NCBI RefSeq assembly: GCF_011758745.1
Contig: NZ_JAANOV010000001.1
Location: 5,394,001-5,458,000, forward strand
Source: Amycolatopsis granulosa
GTDB taxonomy: Bacteria > Actinomycetota > Actinomycetes > Mycobacteriales > Pseudonocardiaceae
Direction: 5' to 3'
DNA: 64,000 bases
The notes under the pieces are model-generated. The model made no database searches and was not told where the DNA came from. It saw nothing but the letters and a program-made list of their open reading frames with translations. Both the position numbers and the translations under genes were made by a program. Below, one piece after another: positions 27,400 through 34,922 of the stretch. Numbering within the stretch: the stretch's first letter is position 1; each line of letters begins with the position of its first letter.

Positions 27400-28134
27400 C
27401 CGTCCCGGCCAGCCCGGCGCGCCCAGTTCCCGGGAGATCGCCCGGGCGGCCTCGCGCACCGCGCCGTCGACGGCCGGTCCGGGCGGCCAGTCGGTCATCG
27501 GCACCACGACGCCGATCGCGCCGGCCACGTCCTGTCCGGCGTCGAAGATCGGCGCGGCCACGCCGCACTCGCCGATCACCGCCTCCTCCACCTCGGTCGC
27601 GAGCGCCTCGCCGCGGATCCGCTCCAGGTGCCCGGCCAGTTCGTCCGGGTCGGTGATGGTGTCCCGGGTCATGCTGCGCAACGGCTCCGGCGCGAGATCG
27701 GGGGACCAGGCCAGCATCGCCTTGCCGAGCGCGCTCGCGTGGGCCGGGATGACGATCCCGACCTCGGGCATCTGGCGGGAACCGTCCGGGCGCGGTTCGT
27801 GGTGCACGATCATCACCTCGCCCGGCAGCAGGACCCCGGTCCGCACCGCGCACCCGGTGGTGCGCGCCAGCTCCGCGGCCCAGGTCAGCGCGCGGGAGCG
27901 GAGTTCGAGGGTGTCGAGGTAGACGTTGCCCAGCTTGAGCACCGCGGGCCCGAGCCGGTAGCGGGCCGAGTCGCGGTCCTGTAGCACCAGGCCGTGCGCC
28001 TGGAGCGTCTTGATGATCCCGTGCACGGTGGACGGCGCGAGCCCGAGCCGGGCCGCGATCTCGGACAGGCTCAACCGCCGTTCCGCCTGCAGCACGGCGA
28101 GCACGCGGACCGCCCGGTCGACGGACTGGATCAT
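27394..28134 (-). CDS. IclR-family regulator of dihydroxyacetone kinase
   Basis: 246 residues. The N-terminal winged helix spans residues 1-60 (L-S-E-I-A-A-R-L-G-L-A-P-S-T-V-H). The effector domain follows, with G-E-V-M-I-V-H-H, G-I-V-I-P-A-H-A-S-A-L-G-K-A near 130-142 and E-E-A-V-I-G-E-C-G-V-A-A-P-I-F near 195, all typical of IclR. It is divergent from dhaK with a perfect palindrome between them, so it probably controls dhaKL in response to a small carbon metabolite. Confidence 0.9.
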   Translation of the reverse strand: MIQSVDRAVRVLAVLQAERRLSLSEIAARLGLAPSTVHGIIKTLQAHGLVLQDRDSARYRLGPAVLKLGNVYLDTLELRSRALTWAAELARTTGCAVRTGVLLPGEVMIVHHEPRPDGSRQMPEVGIVIPAHASALGKAMLAWSPDLAPEPLRSMTRDTITDPDELAGHLERIRGEALATEVEEAVIGECGVAAPIFDAGQDVAGAIGVVVPMTDWPPGPAVDGAVREAARAISRELGAPGWPGRA

Positions 28135-28197
28135 CGGTGCACCCTTCTGACCGCACGCACTTTACAACAGTGAGCCACCGCTCTATCTTCGTACGCA

Positions 28198-28214
28198 ATT
28201 CGACGATGTCGAAT
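28198..28214. promoter_or_regulatory. Candidate IclR operator
   Basis: ATTCGAC-GAT-GTCGAAT is a perfect 7-base inverted repeat with a 3-base spacer, 27 bases before dhaK and 63 before iclR. It is AT-richer than its surroundings, as expected of an operator. Confidence 0.6.
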
Positions 28215-28241
28215 GTAGGTCGATGATGACGGAGGGGTGGC

Positions 28242-29240
28242 ATGGCAGTACGCCAACTCGTGAATGATCCGGACGACTTCGTGCGGGAGGCGCTGGAGGG
28301 GCTCCAGCGGGTCCATCCAGACCTGATCCGGTACCACGAGGACCCGGCGTACGTGGTCCGGGCGCAGCAGTCGGACAAGGTCGCGCTGGTCTCCGGCGGT
28401 GGCTCCGGGCACGAGCCGCTGCACACCGGGTTCGTCGGCACGGGCATGCTCGACGCCGCGGTCCCCGGGGCGGTCTTCGCCAGCCCGACCGCGTACCAGA
28501 TCCGGGCGGCGATCGGCGCGGCCGACCGCGGCCGCGGTGTGCTGCTGATCGTCAAGAACTACACCGGGGACGTGCTGAACTTCCGGATAGCAGCCGAACT
28601 CGCCGCGGAGGACGGCATCCAGGTGCGGACCGTCCTCGTGGACGACGACCTCGCCACCGACGGCCAGGAGGACGGCGCACCCGGGCGGCGTGGCACGGCC
28701 GCGGTGGTCGCGGTGGAGAAGATCTGCGGTGCGGCAGCCGAGAACGGCGCCTCGCTCGACGAGGTCGCGGCGCTCGGGGAGCGGATCGTGAGCTCGGCCC
28801 GCACGATGGCGCTGGCGCTGGCCGCGTGCACCCAGCCGGGCCAGGACAAGCCCTCGTTCGACCTGCCGGACGGCGAGATCGAGTTCGGCGTCGGCATCCA
28901 CGGCGAGCACGGTATCGGCCGCCGTCCCTACGCGCCGGTGCGCGAACTGGTGGCGGACCTGACGAAACCGATCGTGGCCGCGCTCGGGCTGGACCGCGGC
29001 GACCGGGTGATCGCGATCGTCAACGGGCTCGGCTCCACGCACGGGCTGGAGCTGTCGGTGGTGCACCGCGAGCTGTCGGTGTTCCTGGACGGGCTCGGTG
29101 TCCGCATCGGACGCGCGCTGGTCGGGTCCTACGTGACCGCGCTGGACATGCGGGGCTGCTCGATCACGCTGCTGCGTGCCGACGACGAGCTGCTCGCCCT
29201 GTGGGACTCGCCGGTGGCCACCCCGGCCCTGACGTGGTGA
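28242..29240 (+). CDS. dhaK: Dihydroxyacetone kinase substrate-binding subunit
   Basis: 332 residues, full length for DhaK. S-G-G-G-S-G-H-E-P near 51-59 and the covalent substrate-binding His in G-I-H-G-E-H-G-I near 216-223 bind dihydroxyacetone as a hemiaminal. It supplies substrate to DhaL, yielding dihydroxyacetone phosphate for glycolysis. ATG 28242 follows GGAGGGG. Coupled to dhaL. A relative acting on another triose or on ketotetroses is possible. Confidence 0.94.
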   Translation: MAVRQLVNDPDDFVREALEGLQRVHPDLIRYHEDPAYVVRAQQSDKVALVSGGGSGHEPLHTGFVGTGMLDAAVPGAVFASPTAYQIRAAIGAADRGRGVLLIVKNYTGDVLNFRIAAELAAEDGIQVRTVLVDDDLATDGQEDGAPGRRGTAAVVAVEKICGAAAENGASLDEVAALGERIVSSARTMALALAACTQPGQDKPSFDLPDGEIEFGVGIHGEHGIGRRPYAPVRELVADLTKPIVAALGLDRGDRVIAIVNGLGSTHGLELSVVHRELSVFLDGLGVRIGRALVGSYVTALDMRGCSITLLRADDELLALWDSPVATPALTW

Positions 29241-29251
29241 AGGAGACGATT

Positions 29252-29854
29252 GTGGACACTCGGGCGTGGATCGAGCGGTTCGCCGCGGTGATCGACGAGC
29301 GCGGCACGCAACTGACCGAACTGGACCGTCTCGCCGGTGACGGCGACTACGGGACCAACCTGCGGCTCGCCCTGGCGAAGGTGCGCGCGAACCTGTACCT
29401 GGACGACCCGCGGACGCCCGGCGCGGTGTTCACCTCGGTGTCCAACGCGTTCCTCCACACCGGCGGCACCAGCGGGCCGTTGTTCGGCATGTGGTTCCGC
29501 GAGTTCGCCAAGGGCCTGGGCGACGAGGAGCTGTCGGCGCGCAGCCTGAGCGTCGCGGCGACCGAGGCGGAGGCCACCGTCCGCCGTCTCGGCGGTGCCG
29601 AGGTGGGTCACAAGACGATGGTCGACGCGATGGTGCCGGCGGCGCGGGCCCTGACCGCCGCGGCCGAGCGGAACGCCGACGTGGAGACCGCCCTGAAGGA
29701 CGCCGCGCAAGCGGCGCAGGTCGGCGCCCTCTCCACGGAGGAGATGCTGGCCAAACGCGGCCGGGCCAGCTACGTCGGCGAGCACGCCCGCGGCGTCGTG
29801 GACCCGGGCGCGCTGACCGTGGCGTGGTTCTTCGAGGCCGCCACCGCCGCGTGA
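29252..29854 (+). CDS. dhaL: Dihydroxyacetone kinase nucleotide-binding subunit
   Basis: 200 residues, all-helical DhaL. L-D-R-L-A-G-D-G-D-Y-G-T-N near residues 24-36 carries the Asp cluster that holds Mg and ADP/ATP, and G-G-T-S-G-P-L-F-G and V-G-H-K-T-M-V-D-A complete the site. GTG 29252 is chosen because AAGGAG lies 6 bases before it; the upstream GTG 29237 (overlapping the dhaK stop) has none. No dhaM is visible downstream, so the phosphoryl donor may be ATP or an unlinked PTS protein. Confidence 0.93.
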   Translation: MDTRAWIERFAAVIDERGTQLTELDRLAGDGDYGTNLRLALAKVRANLYLDDPRTPGAVFTSVSNAFLHTGGTSGPLFGMWFREFAKGLGDEELSARSLSVAATEAEATVRRLGGAEVGHKTMVDAMVPAARALTAAAERNADVETALKDAAQAAQVGALSTEEMLAKRGRASYVGEHARGVVDPGALTVAWFFEAATAA

Positions 29855-29859
29855 CACCC

Positions 29860-29898
29860 GGGGCGGCGCGGCCCCCTGGGGGTGGGCCGCGCCGCCCC
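29860..29898. terminator. GC-rich hairpin after dhaL
   Basis: Perfect 14-base stem 29860-29873 with 29885-29898, loop of 11, followed by GTTTCTCC. A likely terminator of the dhaKL operon. Confidence 0.7.
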
Positions 29899-29900
29899 GT

Positions 29901-29936
29901 TTCTCCCCGCTCCGCCGATCGGCGGAGCGGGGAGAA
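29901..29936. terminator. 36-base perfect palindrome
   Basis: Left arm begins TTCTCCCCGCTCC at 29901 and mirrors exactly around 29918/29919 with no loop. It ends 5 bases before the stop of the convergent MpaB-type gene. Most simply a bidirectional terminator or transcription barrier. Confidence 0.6.
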
Positions 29937-29941
29937 GCCGC

Positions 29942-30829
29942 TCAGCGGGACCGGCGGCGCAGCAGGGCCGGATCGATGTCCGCCGCCGGCCCGGCGGCAC
30001 CGAGGTCCGACGGCGAGTACCCGGTGGGGTAGCCGGGGTAGCTGCGCACCTTCGAGTGCAGCAGCTTGGACTTGCGGCGTCGCGGCAGCGGCCGCACCAG
30101 CGCAGCCCGGGCGCGCAGCCCGGCCCGCACCGCGCGGCCGGCCCAGGCCGGGGCCGGACCGAATCCGAACGCCGCGAGCATCCGCTCGTCCAGCAGGCTG
30201 CGCACCCCCAGCGCCACGGCGGGGCGGACCGGCTTCGGGAACCAGGAGCAGAACAGGTCCACCGTGTACCGGCCGATCCGGTGGTTGTCCGGCGAGTGGA
30301 CGAAGTTCGCCTCCTCGTAGGCGTCCTTGAACTCGCGGAACGCGTCGAAGTCGCCGGGAATGTCCTTGATCCCCATGCGCCGGCCGACCTCGCGGAAGTA
30401 GAAGTACGCGGCCAGCCGTTCGTTCTCGTGCAGCCGCCGCCACCCGAACTGGTCGATCCAGTCGACCGGGTCGTAGACGAACGTCGACAGCACGTACCGC
30501 ATGTCGTCGTTGCCGATGCGGTACCGGCCGTGCATCCGGTTGATCGTGCTCAGCGCTTCCCGGCCCCGTGGTGAGTCGTACCCGTGCTCGGCCAGTTCCG
30601 CCATCAGCACGGCGGTGTCGTCGTAGCGCTTCTGCGGCCGCTTCTCGAACTCGCCGGTCGCGGCGAGCAGGTGCGAGATGCTCGGCACGCAGTAGGTCCG
30701 GAACAGGGCGAACTCCAGCGCCCGCTGGTAGTCCCAGGGGAACTCGAAGCCGATGGAGATCCGGTAGATCTCCTGGTGGTCCCGCTCCGGGTCGCACCGC
30801 GCGATCCGGCGCAACCAGTACCCGCTCAT
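29942..30829 (-). CDS. MpaB-type oxygenase (DUF2236)
   Basis: 295 residues. I-N-R-M-H-G-R-Y-R-I near 92-101 contains the conserved His expected to ligate heme b in the latex-clearing-protein/MpaB family. F-V-Y-D-P-V-D-W-I and F-Y-F-R-E-V-G-R-R are further conserved. Relatives cleave C=C bonds or do other oxygenations on hydrophobic substrates. The C-terminus is basic. It lies downstream of a TetR gene on the same strand. A second, distinct family member lies on the other side of that TetR. Confidence 0.85.
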   Translation of the reverse strand: MSGYWLRRIARCDPERDHQEIYRISIGFEFPWDYQRALEFALFRTYCVPSISHLLAATGEFEKRPQKRYDDTAVLMAELAEHGYDSPRGREALSTINRMHGRYRIGNDDMRYVLSTFVYDPVDWIDQFGWRRLHENERLAAYFYFREVGRRMGIKDIPGDFDAFREFKDAYEEANFVHSPDNHRIGRYTVDLFCSWFPKPVRPAVALGVRSLLDERMLAAFGFGPAPAWAGRAVRAGLRARAALVRPLPRRRKSKLLHSKVRSYPGYPTGYSPSDLGAAGPAADIDPALLRRRSR

Positions 30830-30877
30830 CCCCAGCCTCCTCGTGATCGCTGTCCGACGGTGCTTCCCCGGCGCCCG

Positions 30878-31510
30878 CTACCCAGCCGTGTCCGCGATCC
30901 GCGACACGGCCAGGAAAACCTCGGTGCAGTGCGCCACGAGGTCCTCTTCGGACAGTGGGAGGGTGCCGGCCAGCCACGAGGTCAGCGCCTGCGACAGCCC
31001 GCCGACCAGCATCTCGGCGAACAGGTCCAGCCGCGCGGTGGAGGGCATTCCGTAGAACTCGCGTGCCTGCAGGCCCAGCAGCACGGCGAACCAGCGCGCG
31101 GCGGCGGCCCGCCGCTCGGCCAGGACGGTGTCGTGCAGCGCCGGGGAGAACAGCAGGAAGCCCGTGCGCGGGTCCTCGGCGATCGAGCGGACCAGCCGGC
31201 TCAGCCCGGCGTGGATCTTGGCCCGGGCGTCGCCGGGCGCGTTCCGGACGGCGTCGAGGGTCGTCGCGGCGATGCTCTCGACCACCCGGTCGTGGACCGC
31301 CACGGCGAGCGCGTCCCGGTCGGCGAAGTTCTCGTAGAAGTACCGCGCGGCCAGTCCGGCCCGCCGGCACACACCCCGCACGGTGAGGTTCCGGTCGCCC
31401 TCGCGCGTGCCGAGCAGCTCCAGGCCGGCTTCGAGGAGCTGCGCGCGGCGCTCGGCCCGCCGGTCCTCGCCCGCGACGCCGCCGTAGGTGCGCAGCGATG
31501 TCGGTTCCAC
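30878..31510 (-). CDS. TetR-family regulator
   Basis: 210 residues. HTH near 25-70 (G-L-E-L-L-G-T-R-E-G, then A-A-R-Y-F-Y-E-N-F-A-D-R-D). A divergent C-terminal domain probably binds a hydrophobic effector. GTG 31510 is preceded by GAGGA. It is flanked by two MpaB-type oxygenase genes, one likely co-transcribed (48 bases downstream) and one divergent, so it is the probable regulator of both. Confidence 0.88.
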   Translation of the reverse strand: MEPTSLRTYGGVAGEDRRAERRAQLLEAGLELLGTREGDRNLTVRGVCRRAGLAARYFYENFADRDALAVAVHDRVVESIAATTLDAVRNAPGDARAKIHAGLSRLVRSIAEDPRTGFLLFSPALHDTVLAERRAAAARWFAVLLGLQAREFYGMPSTARLDLFAEMLVGGLSQALTSWLAGTLPLSEEDLVAHCTEVFLAVSRIADTAG

Positions 31511-31519
31511 GTCCTCATC

Positions 31520-31549
31520 TTGACAGGGCGGATCCAGGCGCGCTGCAAT
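31520..31549 (+). promoter_or_regulatory. Promoter for the divergent MpaB-type gene
   Basis: A perfect -35 TTGACA (31520-31525), 18-base spacer, weak -10 TGCAAT (31544-31549). It lies only 10 bases from the TetR start codon, so TetR binding here would affect both genes. No clear palindrome was found. Confidence 0.4.
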
Positions 31550-31585
31550 ATCTGCGAACAGGCGTGAGCACATCGGAGGCCGACG

Positions 31586-32401
31586 ATGCCCCGGGCCGCC
31601 ACCACCCGCCTCGGCGACGCCGTGCTCGGCGCCGGCCTCCTGGCCGGTTCCGCGAACGTGATCATGCAGCTCGCGCACCCGTCGGTCGGCCAGGGTGTGG
31701 TGGAGAGCCGCGTGGCCGGCGGGAACCTGTACCGGCACCCGGTCAGGCGGAGCCGGACCACGGTGACCTACCTGGCCGTCGCCGCGCTCGGCACCGAGGA
31801 GGAGCGCCGGGCCTACCGCAGGGCGGTCAACGCCGCACATGCCCGTGTCCGCTCCACCGCGGCCAGCCCGGTGTCCTACCACGCCTTCGACCCGAAGCTG
31901 CAACTGTGGGTCGCCGCGTGCCTGTACCGGGGGCTCGAGGACGTCCACGAGGCGTTCCTCGGCCCGCTGGCGGACCCGGACGGCGAGCTCTACCGGAGTT
32001 CGGCCGTCCTGGGCACGACGCTGCAGGTCCGGCAGGACATGTGGCCGCCGGACCGGGCGGCGTTCGAGGAGTACTGGCGCACGGCGGTCGAGCGGATCTC
32101 GATCGGCCCCGAGGTGCGCGAGTACCTGATGGGGATCGCGGAGCTGAAGTTCCTGCCCGGGGTCGTCAGCCGGGCGCTCGGGCCGTTCCACCGGTTCGTC
32201 ACCACCGGGTTCCTGCCCGCCCGCTTCCGGGACGAGATGCAGCTCGGCTGGACATCCCGTGACCAGCGCCGGTTCGACCGGCTGTGCCGGGCGGTCGCGG
32301 TCGCGGTGCGGTCCTCGCCCCGGCCGGTGCGGGCGTTCCCGTTCAACGCCTGCCTGTGGGACCTGCGGCGCCGTCTGCGCACCGGCCGCTCGCTGGTCTG
32401 A
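31586..32401 (+). CDS. MpaB-type oxygenase (DUF2236), second copy
   Basis: 271 residues. M-Q-L-A-H-P-S-V-G-Q-G-V near 27-38 contains the conserved His of the longer DUF2236 branch. R-R-A-V-N-A-A-H-A-R-V near 77-87 and S-P-V-S-Y-H-A-F-D-P-K-L-Q-L-W-V near 94-110 follow the family pattern. It is a different subfamily from 29942-30829 and not a recent duplicate. ATG 31586 has CGGAGG upstream. It may be a heme oxygenase for lipids or isoprenoids; unproven. Confidence 0.85.
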   Translation: MPRAATTRLGDAVLGAGLLAGSANVIMQLAHPSVGQGVVESRVAGGNLYRHPVRRSRTTVTYLAVAALGTEEERRAYRRAVNAAHARVRSTAASPVSYHAFDPKLQLWVAACLYRGLEDVHEAFLGPLADPDGELYRSSAVLGTTLQVRQDMWPPDRAAFEEYWRTAVERISIGPEVREYLMGIAELKFLPGVVSRALGPFHRFVTTGFLPARFRDEMQLGWTSRDQRRFDRLCRAVAVAVRSSPRPVRAFPFNACLWDLRRRLRTGRSLV

Positions 32402-32419
32402 CTGCCCCGCGGCGGGCCG

Positions 32420-33541
32420 CTACCGCTGACGTTGCGGCTCCTGGCGGAACGCCCGCACCAGCGGGGAGTCCCAGTGCTCGGCGAGGGTGAGGGCGAAGGC
32501 GACCTCGTCGGCCCACTCCGTGCCCGACTCGTTCGTCGCGGCCGCGGCCGCCCGGGGTGCCTCCCCGCGTGCCTTCGCCGCCTGGGCGAGCGGTAGCCAG
32601 CAGGCGGCGGCGAGGGCTTCCGCGCCGCGCCGGCCGCGCACGTGCGCACGGGCCGCCTCGATCGTGTCCGCGCCCGCGTAGTCGGCCAGGACCAGGATCG
32701 CGTCCCGGATCTCGATGATCCGCCGGTACAGCCGCAGGTCGCTCGCCCAGTGACCGCTCTCCGGCAGGTGGACGTGCGGCACCGAGGTGACCAGCCGCCG
32801 CCACACCGGTTCCAGCCGCCGCGCCGTCCGGCGGTCGCCGGCGGCGCGGTGCATCCGCAGCAGCTGCGGCAACGCCACACCGAGCGCCATGATCCACGCG
32901 GTGAGGCCGGCGTTGAGGGAGAACGCCGCGCCCAGCCACGGGGACAGGGTCACCAGGTAGGCGGGCACGACCACGCCCCAGAACACCGTGGACGAGGCGA
33001 ACCCCGCGGTGAGCATGGACAACCCGGCGCGCAGCGGCCGCGTCGTGGCGCGCCGCGCGTACCGGGCGCACAGCACGGCGGCCGGGCCGGTGCCCAGGAC
33101 GTGCGCCAGGCACAGCAGCCACCAGAACAGGCCGAACCAGGGCGCATCGGCCGGGGTGACGCAGCCCGTCGTGGCGGCGCCGGTGGTGAGCAGCACCAAG
33201 GTGGTGCCGGCTACGGCCGCGCCGCCGTAGACGAGCAGCGGGCGGCGGCGGGAGGTGGCGGCCAGGACGAAGTCGAGGATGAGGGCGGAGCTGATGACGC
33301 CCCAGACGTTCGTCACGATCCCGCAGCTGGTGCCGGGCCGGAAGGCGCGCTCGAGCAGCCCGGCCACCGGATCGAGGGCGATGGTGATCGACGTGGCGAG
33401 GCTCGCGAGCGCGATCAGCATGCGCCGCCGCGGCGGCGAGCGCAGGGCGGCCGGGGCGCGCACGACCAGCGCCGCCCACAGCACGAGGGTGCCGGCAACG
33501 AGCACGTCCGTGCCGGCGGTCGCCAGGTCCGCCGGGCTCAC
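32420..33541 (-). CDS. Multi-pass membrane protein, MAB_1171c-like
   Basis: 373 residues. About seven hydrophobic helices occupy residues 10-235 (first A-G-T-D-V-L-V-A-G-T-L-V-L-W-A). A 130-residue cytoplasmic-type tail follows (R-L-E-P-V-W-R-R-L-V, then R-R-I-I-E-I-R-D-A-I-L). This matches what I recall of MAB_1171c-type 'putative transporters', which occur next to XRE and ImmA/IrrE genes in actinobacteria. No transport function has been shown as far as I know. GTG 33541 lies 33 bases after the protease gene. Third gene of the triad. Confidence 0.75.
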   Translation of the reverse strand: MSPADLATAGTDVLVAGTLVLWAALVVRAPAALRSPPRRRMLIALASLATSITIALDPVAGLLERAFRPGTSCGIVTNVWGVISSALILDFVLAATSRRRPLLVYGGAAVAGTTLVLLTTGAATTGCVTPADAPWFGLFWWLLCLAHVLGTGPAAVLCARYARRATTRPLRAGLSMLTAGFASSTVFWGVVVPAYLVTLSPWLGAAFSLNAGLTAWIMALGVALPQLLRMHRAAGDRRTARRLEPVWRRLVTSVPHVHLPESGHWASDLRLYRRIIEIRDAILVLADYAGADTIEAARAHVRGRRGAEALAAACWLPLAQAAKARGEAPRAAAAATNESGTEWADEVAFALTLAEHWDSPLVRAFRQEPQRQR

Positions 33542-33573
33542 CGCGCACCCCGGCAGCGGCCGCTCGCCGCCAC

Positions 33574-34068
33574 CTACGTTCCCCGCAGACCGAGCGCCGT
33601 TTCGAACTCGGCGAGCGCTCCGGTTGTCGTCCAGCTCGCGCGGGCCCGTGCGGCGGTCCGGATCAGGCTCGCCACCAGCTCGGCCTCCTGCTCGTCCGCC
33701 GTGGTGTACCCGGTGCGGGCCAGCAGCCGCTGGATCAGCTCGGGGGACAGGTCCGGCAGCACCCGGGCCAGCGGGTGCGCACCGTCGCCGGGGTGGTCGC
33801 ACAGCAGGTGCCCGATCTCGTGCAGCACGATGTGGTCCCGGTGTACCCGGCTGGTCCTGTCCTCGACGTAGATGACGTCCGCGGAGGCCAGCCGGATCCA
33901 CGCCCCGCACGCGCCGGTGCCCGCGCCCGGTGGCAGGGCGCGCACGTGGATCGGCCGCCCGCGCCGCCGGGCCAGGGCGTCCACCAGTGCCGGCACGGAG
34001 AACGGTGCGGGCAGCGGCAGCTCCGCCACCAGGGCCTGGCACCGCCGCAGCCCGCGTCGGGTGATCAT
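33574..34068 (-). CDS. ImmA/IrrE-type zinc metallopeptidase
   Basis: 164 residues with the zinc motif H-E-I-G-H near residues 84-88 preceded by a hydrophobic strand, and a later E-A-E-L-V-A (third ligand region). ImmA/IrrE proteases typically cleave an XRE-type repressor to derepress genes, and an XRE gene lies directly upstream. ATG 34068 has GGAGG 13 bases upstream; an alternative GTG at 34110 would sit 3 bases after the XRE stop. Confidence 0.87.
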   Translation of the reverse strand: MITRRGLRRCQALVAELPLPAPFSVPALVDALARRRGRPIHVRALPPGAGTGACGAWIRLASADVIYVEDRTSRVHRDHIVLHEIGHLLCDHPGDGAHPLARVLPDLSPELIQRLLARTGYTTADEQEAELVASLIRTAARARASWTTTGALAEFETALGLRGT

Positions 34069-34113
34069 GTCGCCGCCGTCACCTCCGCCCGGACCCGCAG
34101 GCACCTGCACGGC

Positions 34114-34560
34114 CTACGCGCCCGGCTCGTCGTCCGGCTGCCCGGCCGGCGGTCCGAGCCGCTCGATCTTGCGGGCCTCGGTGACCATGGCCAGCAGCGC
34201 GTCCAGCGTATCGTCGGACAGCCCCTCCGCGCGCAGCGCGATCGACCGCACCTTGTGGTTGCGCAGCGCCCGCGCCAGCTCGAGCTGGGCGTCGACGCGC
34301 GAGGTCACCGCGTCGTCCAGGAAGTACTCCGGCGGCACCCCGAAGAAGGCGGCGAGCGTGCCCAGCGTCTCCTGCGTCAGGTTGCGCTTGCGGCCGCTGG
34401 CCAGCTCCCACAGGTAGGTGCTCGACAGCGTCGATCCGGTGCGTTCCCGGATCTGCGCCGCGAGCTTCGCGTACCCGGGCCTGCCCCCCGGGTAGAGGGT
34501 GCCGATCAGGTGCGTGATCTTGGCGGCGAGGGAGCCGCCCTCGTGCCCGCCGTCGTCCAT
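34114..34560 (-). CDS. XRE-family HTH regulator
   Basis: 148 residues. HTH spans about 28-75: Y-A-K-L-A-A-Q-I-R-E-R-T-G, S-S-T-Y-L-W-E-L-A-S-G-R-K-R, then L-G-T-L-A-A-F-F-G-V-P-P-E-Y-F. The C-terminal 65 residues are helical and hydrophilic, a plausible target for the downstream ImmA/IrrE protease. ATG 34560 is preceded by GAGGAA. Two palindromic TCCGCYGCAGCGGA sites lie upstream and may be its operators. Confidence 0.88.
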   Translation of the reverse strand: MDDGGHEGGSLAAKITHLIGTLYPGGRPGYAKLAAQIRERTGSTLSSTYLWELASGRKRNLTQETLGTLAAFFGVPPEYFLDDAVTSRVDAQLELARALRNHKVRSIALRAEGLSDDTLDALLAMVTEARKIERLGPPAGQPDDEPGA

Positions 34561-34585
34561 GGGGTTCCTCGCGCTCGAAGGGTGC

Positions 34586-34603
34586 CGTCCGCCGCAGCGG
34601 ACG
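34586..34603. promoter_or_regulatory. Operator-like palindrome, left copy
   Basis: CGTCCGC-CGCA-GCGGACG, 7-base arms and 4-base spacer, 26 bases before the XRE start. Shares TCCGCYGCAGCGGA with the right copy at 34683. Confidence 0.55.
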
Positions 34604-34642
34604 CCCGGTGGTCGGCTGCCATTCTCAGCCAGCCGCAAGCCG

Positions 34643-34673
34643 TTGACAAACACGCCCGCCGTGCACCTATTCT
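34643..34673 (+). promoter_or_regulatory. Strong promoter between the two operators
   Basis: TTGACA (34643-34648) and TATTCT (34668-34673), spacer 19. The expected start near 34680 lies just before the right operator. Confidence 0.6.
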
Positions 34674-34682
34674 GACCGACGT

Positions 34683-34700
34683 CATCCGCTGCAGCGGATG
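34683..34700. promoter_or_regulatory. Operator-like palindrome, right copy
   Basis: CATCCGCTGCAGCGGATG is a perfect 18-base palindrome just downstream of the expected transcription start, a repressing position. Its core matches the copy at 34586, with centres 97 bases apart. Confidence 0.6.
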
Positions 34701-34818
34701 CGCGGCCGGCGGGACCTGGGGGCTCGCCGGCCTGTTTCGTGCCCGAAGCCGTTCAGCGTGCGCGTGCGCCGGAGAAACGGCTATGATGGTGGAGGCGTCG
34801 TTCTCCCAGTGACCCCCA

Positions 34819-34847
34819 GGCTGGTCGAGGACGACGCCCCTTTTTTT
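34819..34847 (+). terminator. Rho-independent-type terminator with seven Ts
   Basis: GGC and GTCG pair with CGAC and GCC (34819-34838) around an AGGA loop with a two-base bulge, followed by CC and T7 (34841-34847). A T-run of this length is exceptional in this GC-rich window. Confidence 0.5.
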
Positions 34848-34851
34848 CGCC

Positions 34852-34880
34852 TTGACTTTTGTTCAATTTGTGCATTAGAT
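34852..34880 (+). promoter_or_regulatory. AT-rich promoter of Gfo/Idh gene
   Basis: TTGACT (34852-34857), 17-base spacer, TTAGAT (34875-34880), 43 bases before GTG 34923. It lies immediately after the terminator. Confidence 0.6.
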
Positions 34881-34922
34881 GATTTCAGTAGTGCAGAAGA
34901 TCTGCCAACAGGGGGAGAAGTG

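Larger units (their letters stand above)
34680..34847 (+). ncRNA. Candidate structured leader or small RNA
   Basis: About 165 bases between the 34643 promoter and a T-run terminator. The transcript would begin with the operator palindrome as a hairpin, then an 8-base perfect stem (34704-34711 with 34725-34732), then the terminator. No start codon opens a plausible protein; the longest downstream frame reading is nine residues from ATG. It could be a small RNA or an attenuated leader of the Gfo/Idh gene. Confidence 0.35.
34561..34922. other. 362-base regulatory intergenic region
   Basis: Separates the divergent XRE triad and Gfo/Idh-ROK genes. It holds two operator-like palindromes, a strong promoter, two RNA hairpins, a T-run terminator and a second AT-rich promoter, each listed separately. 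No convincing protein frame was found inside. Confidence 0.7.
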
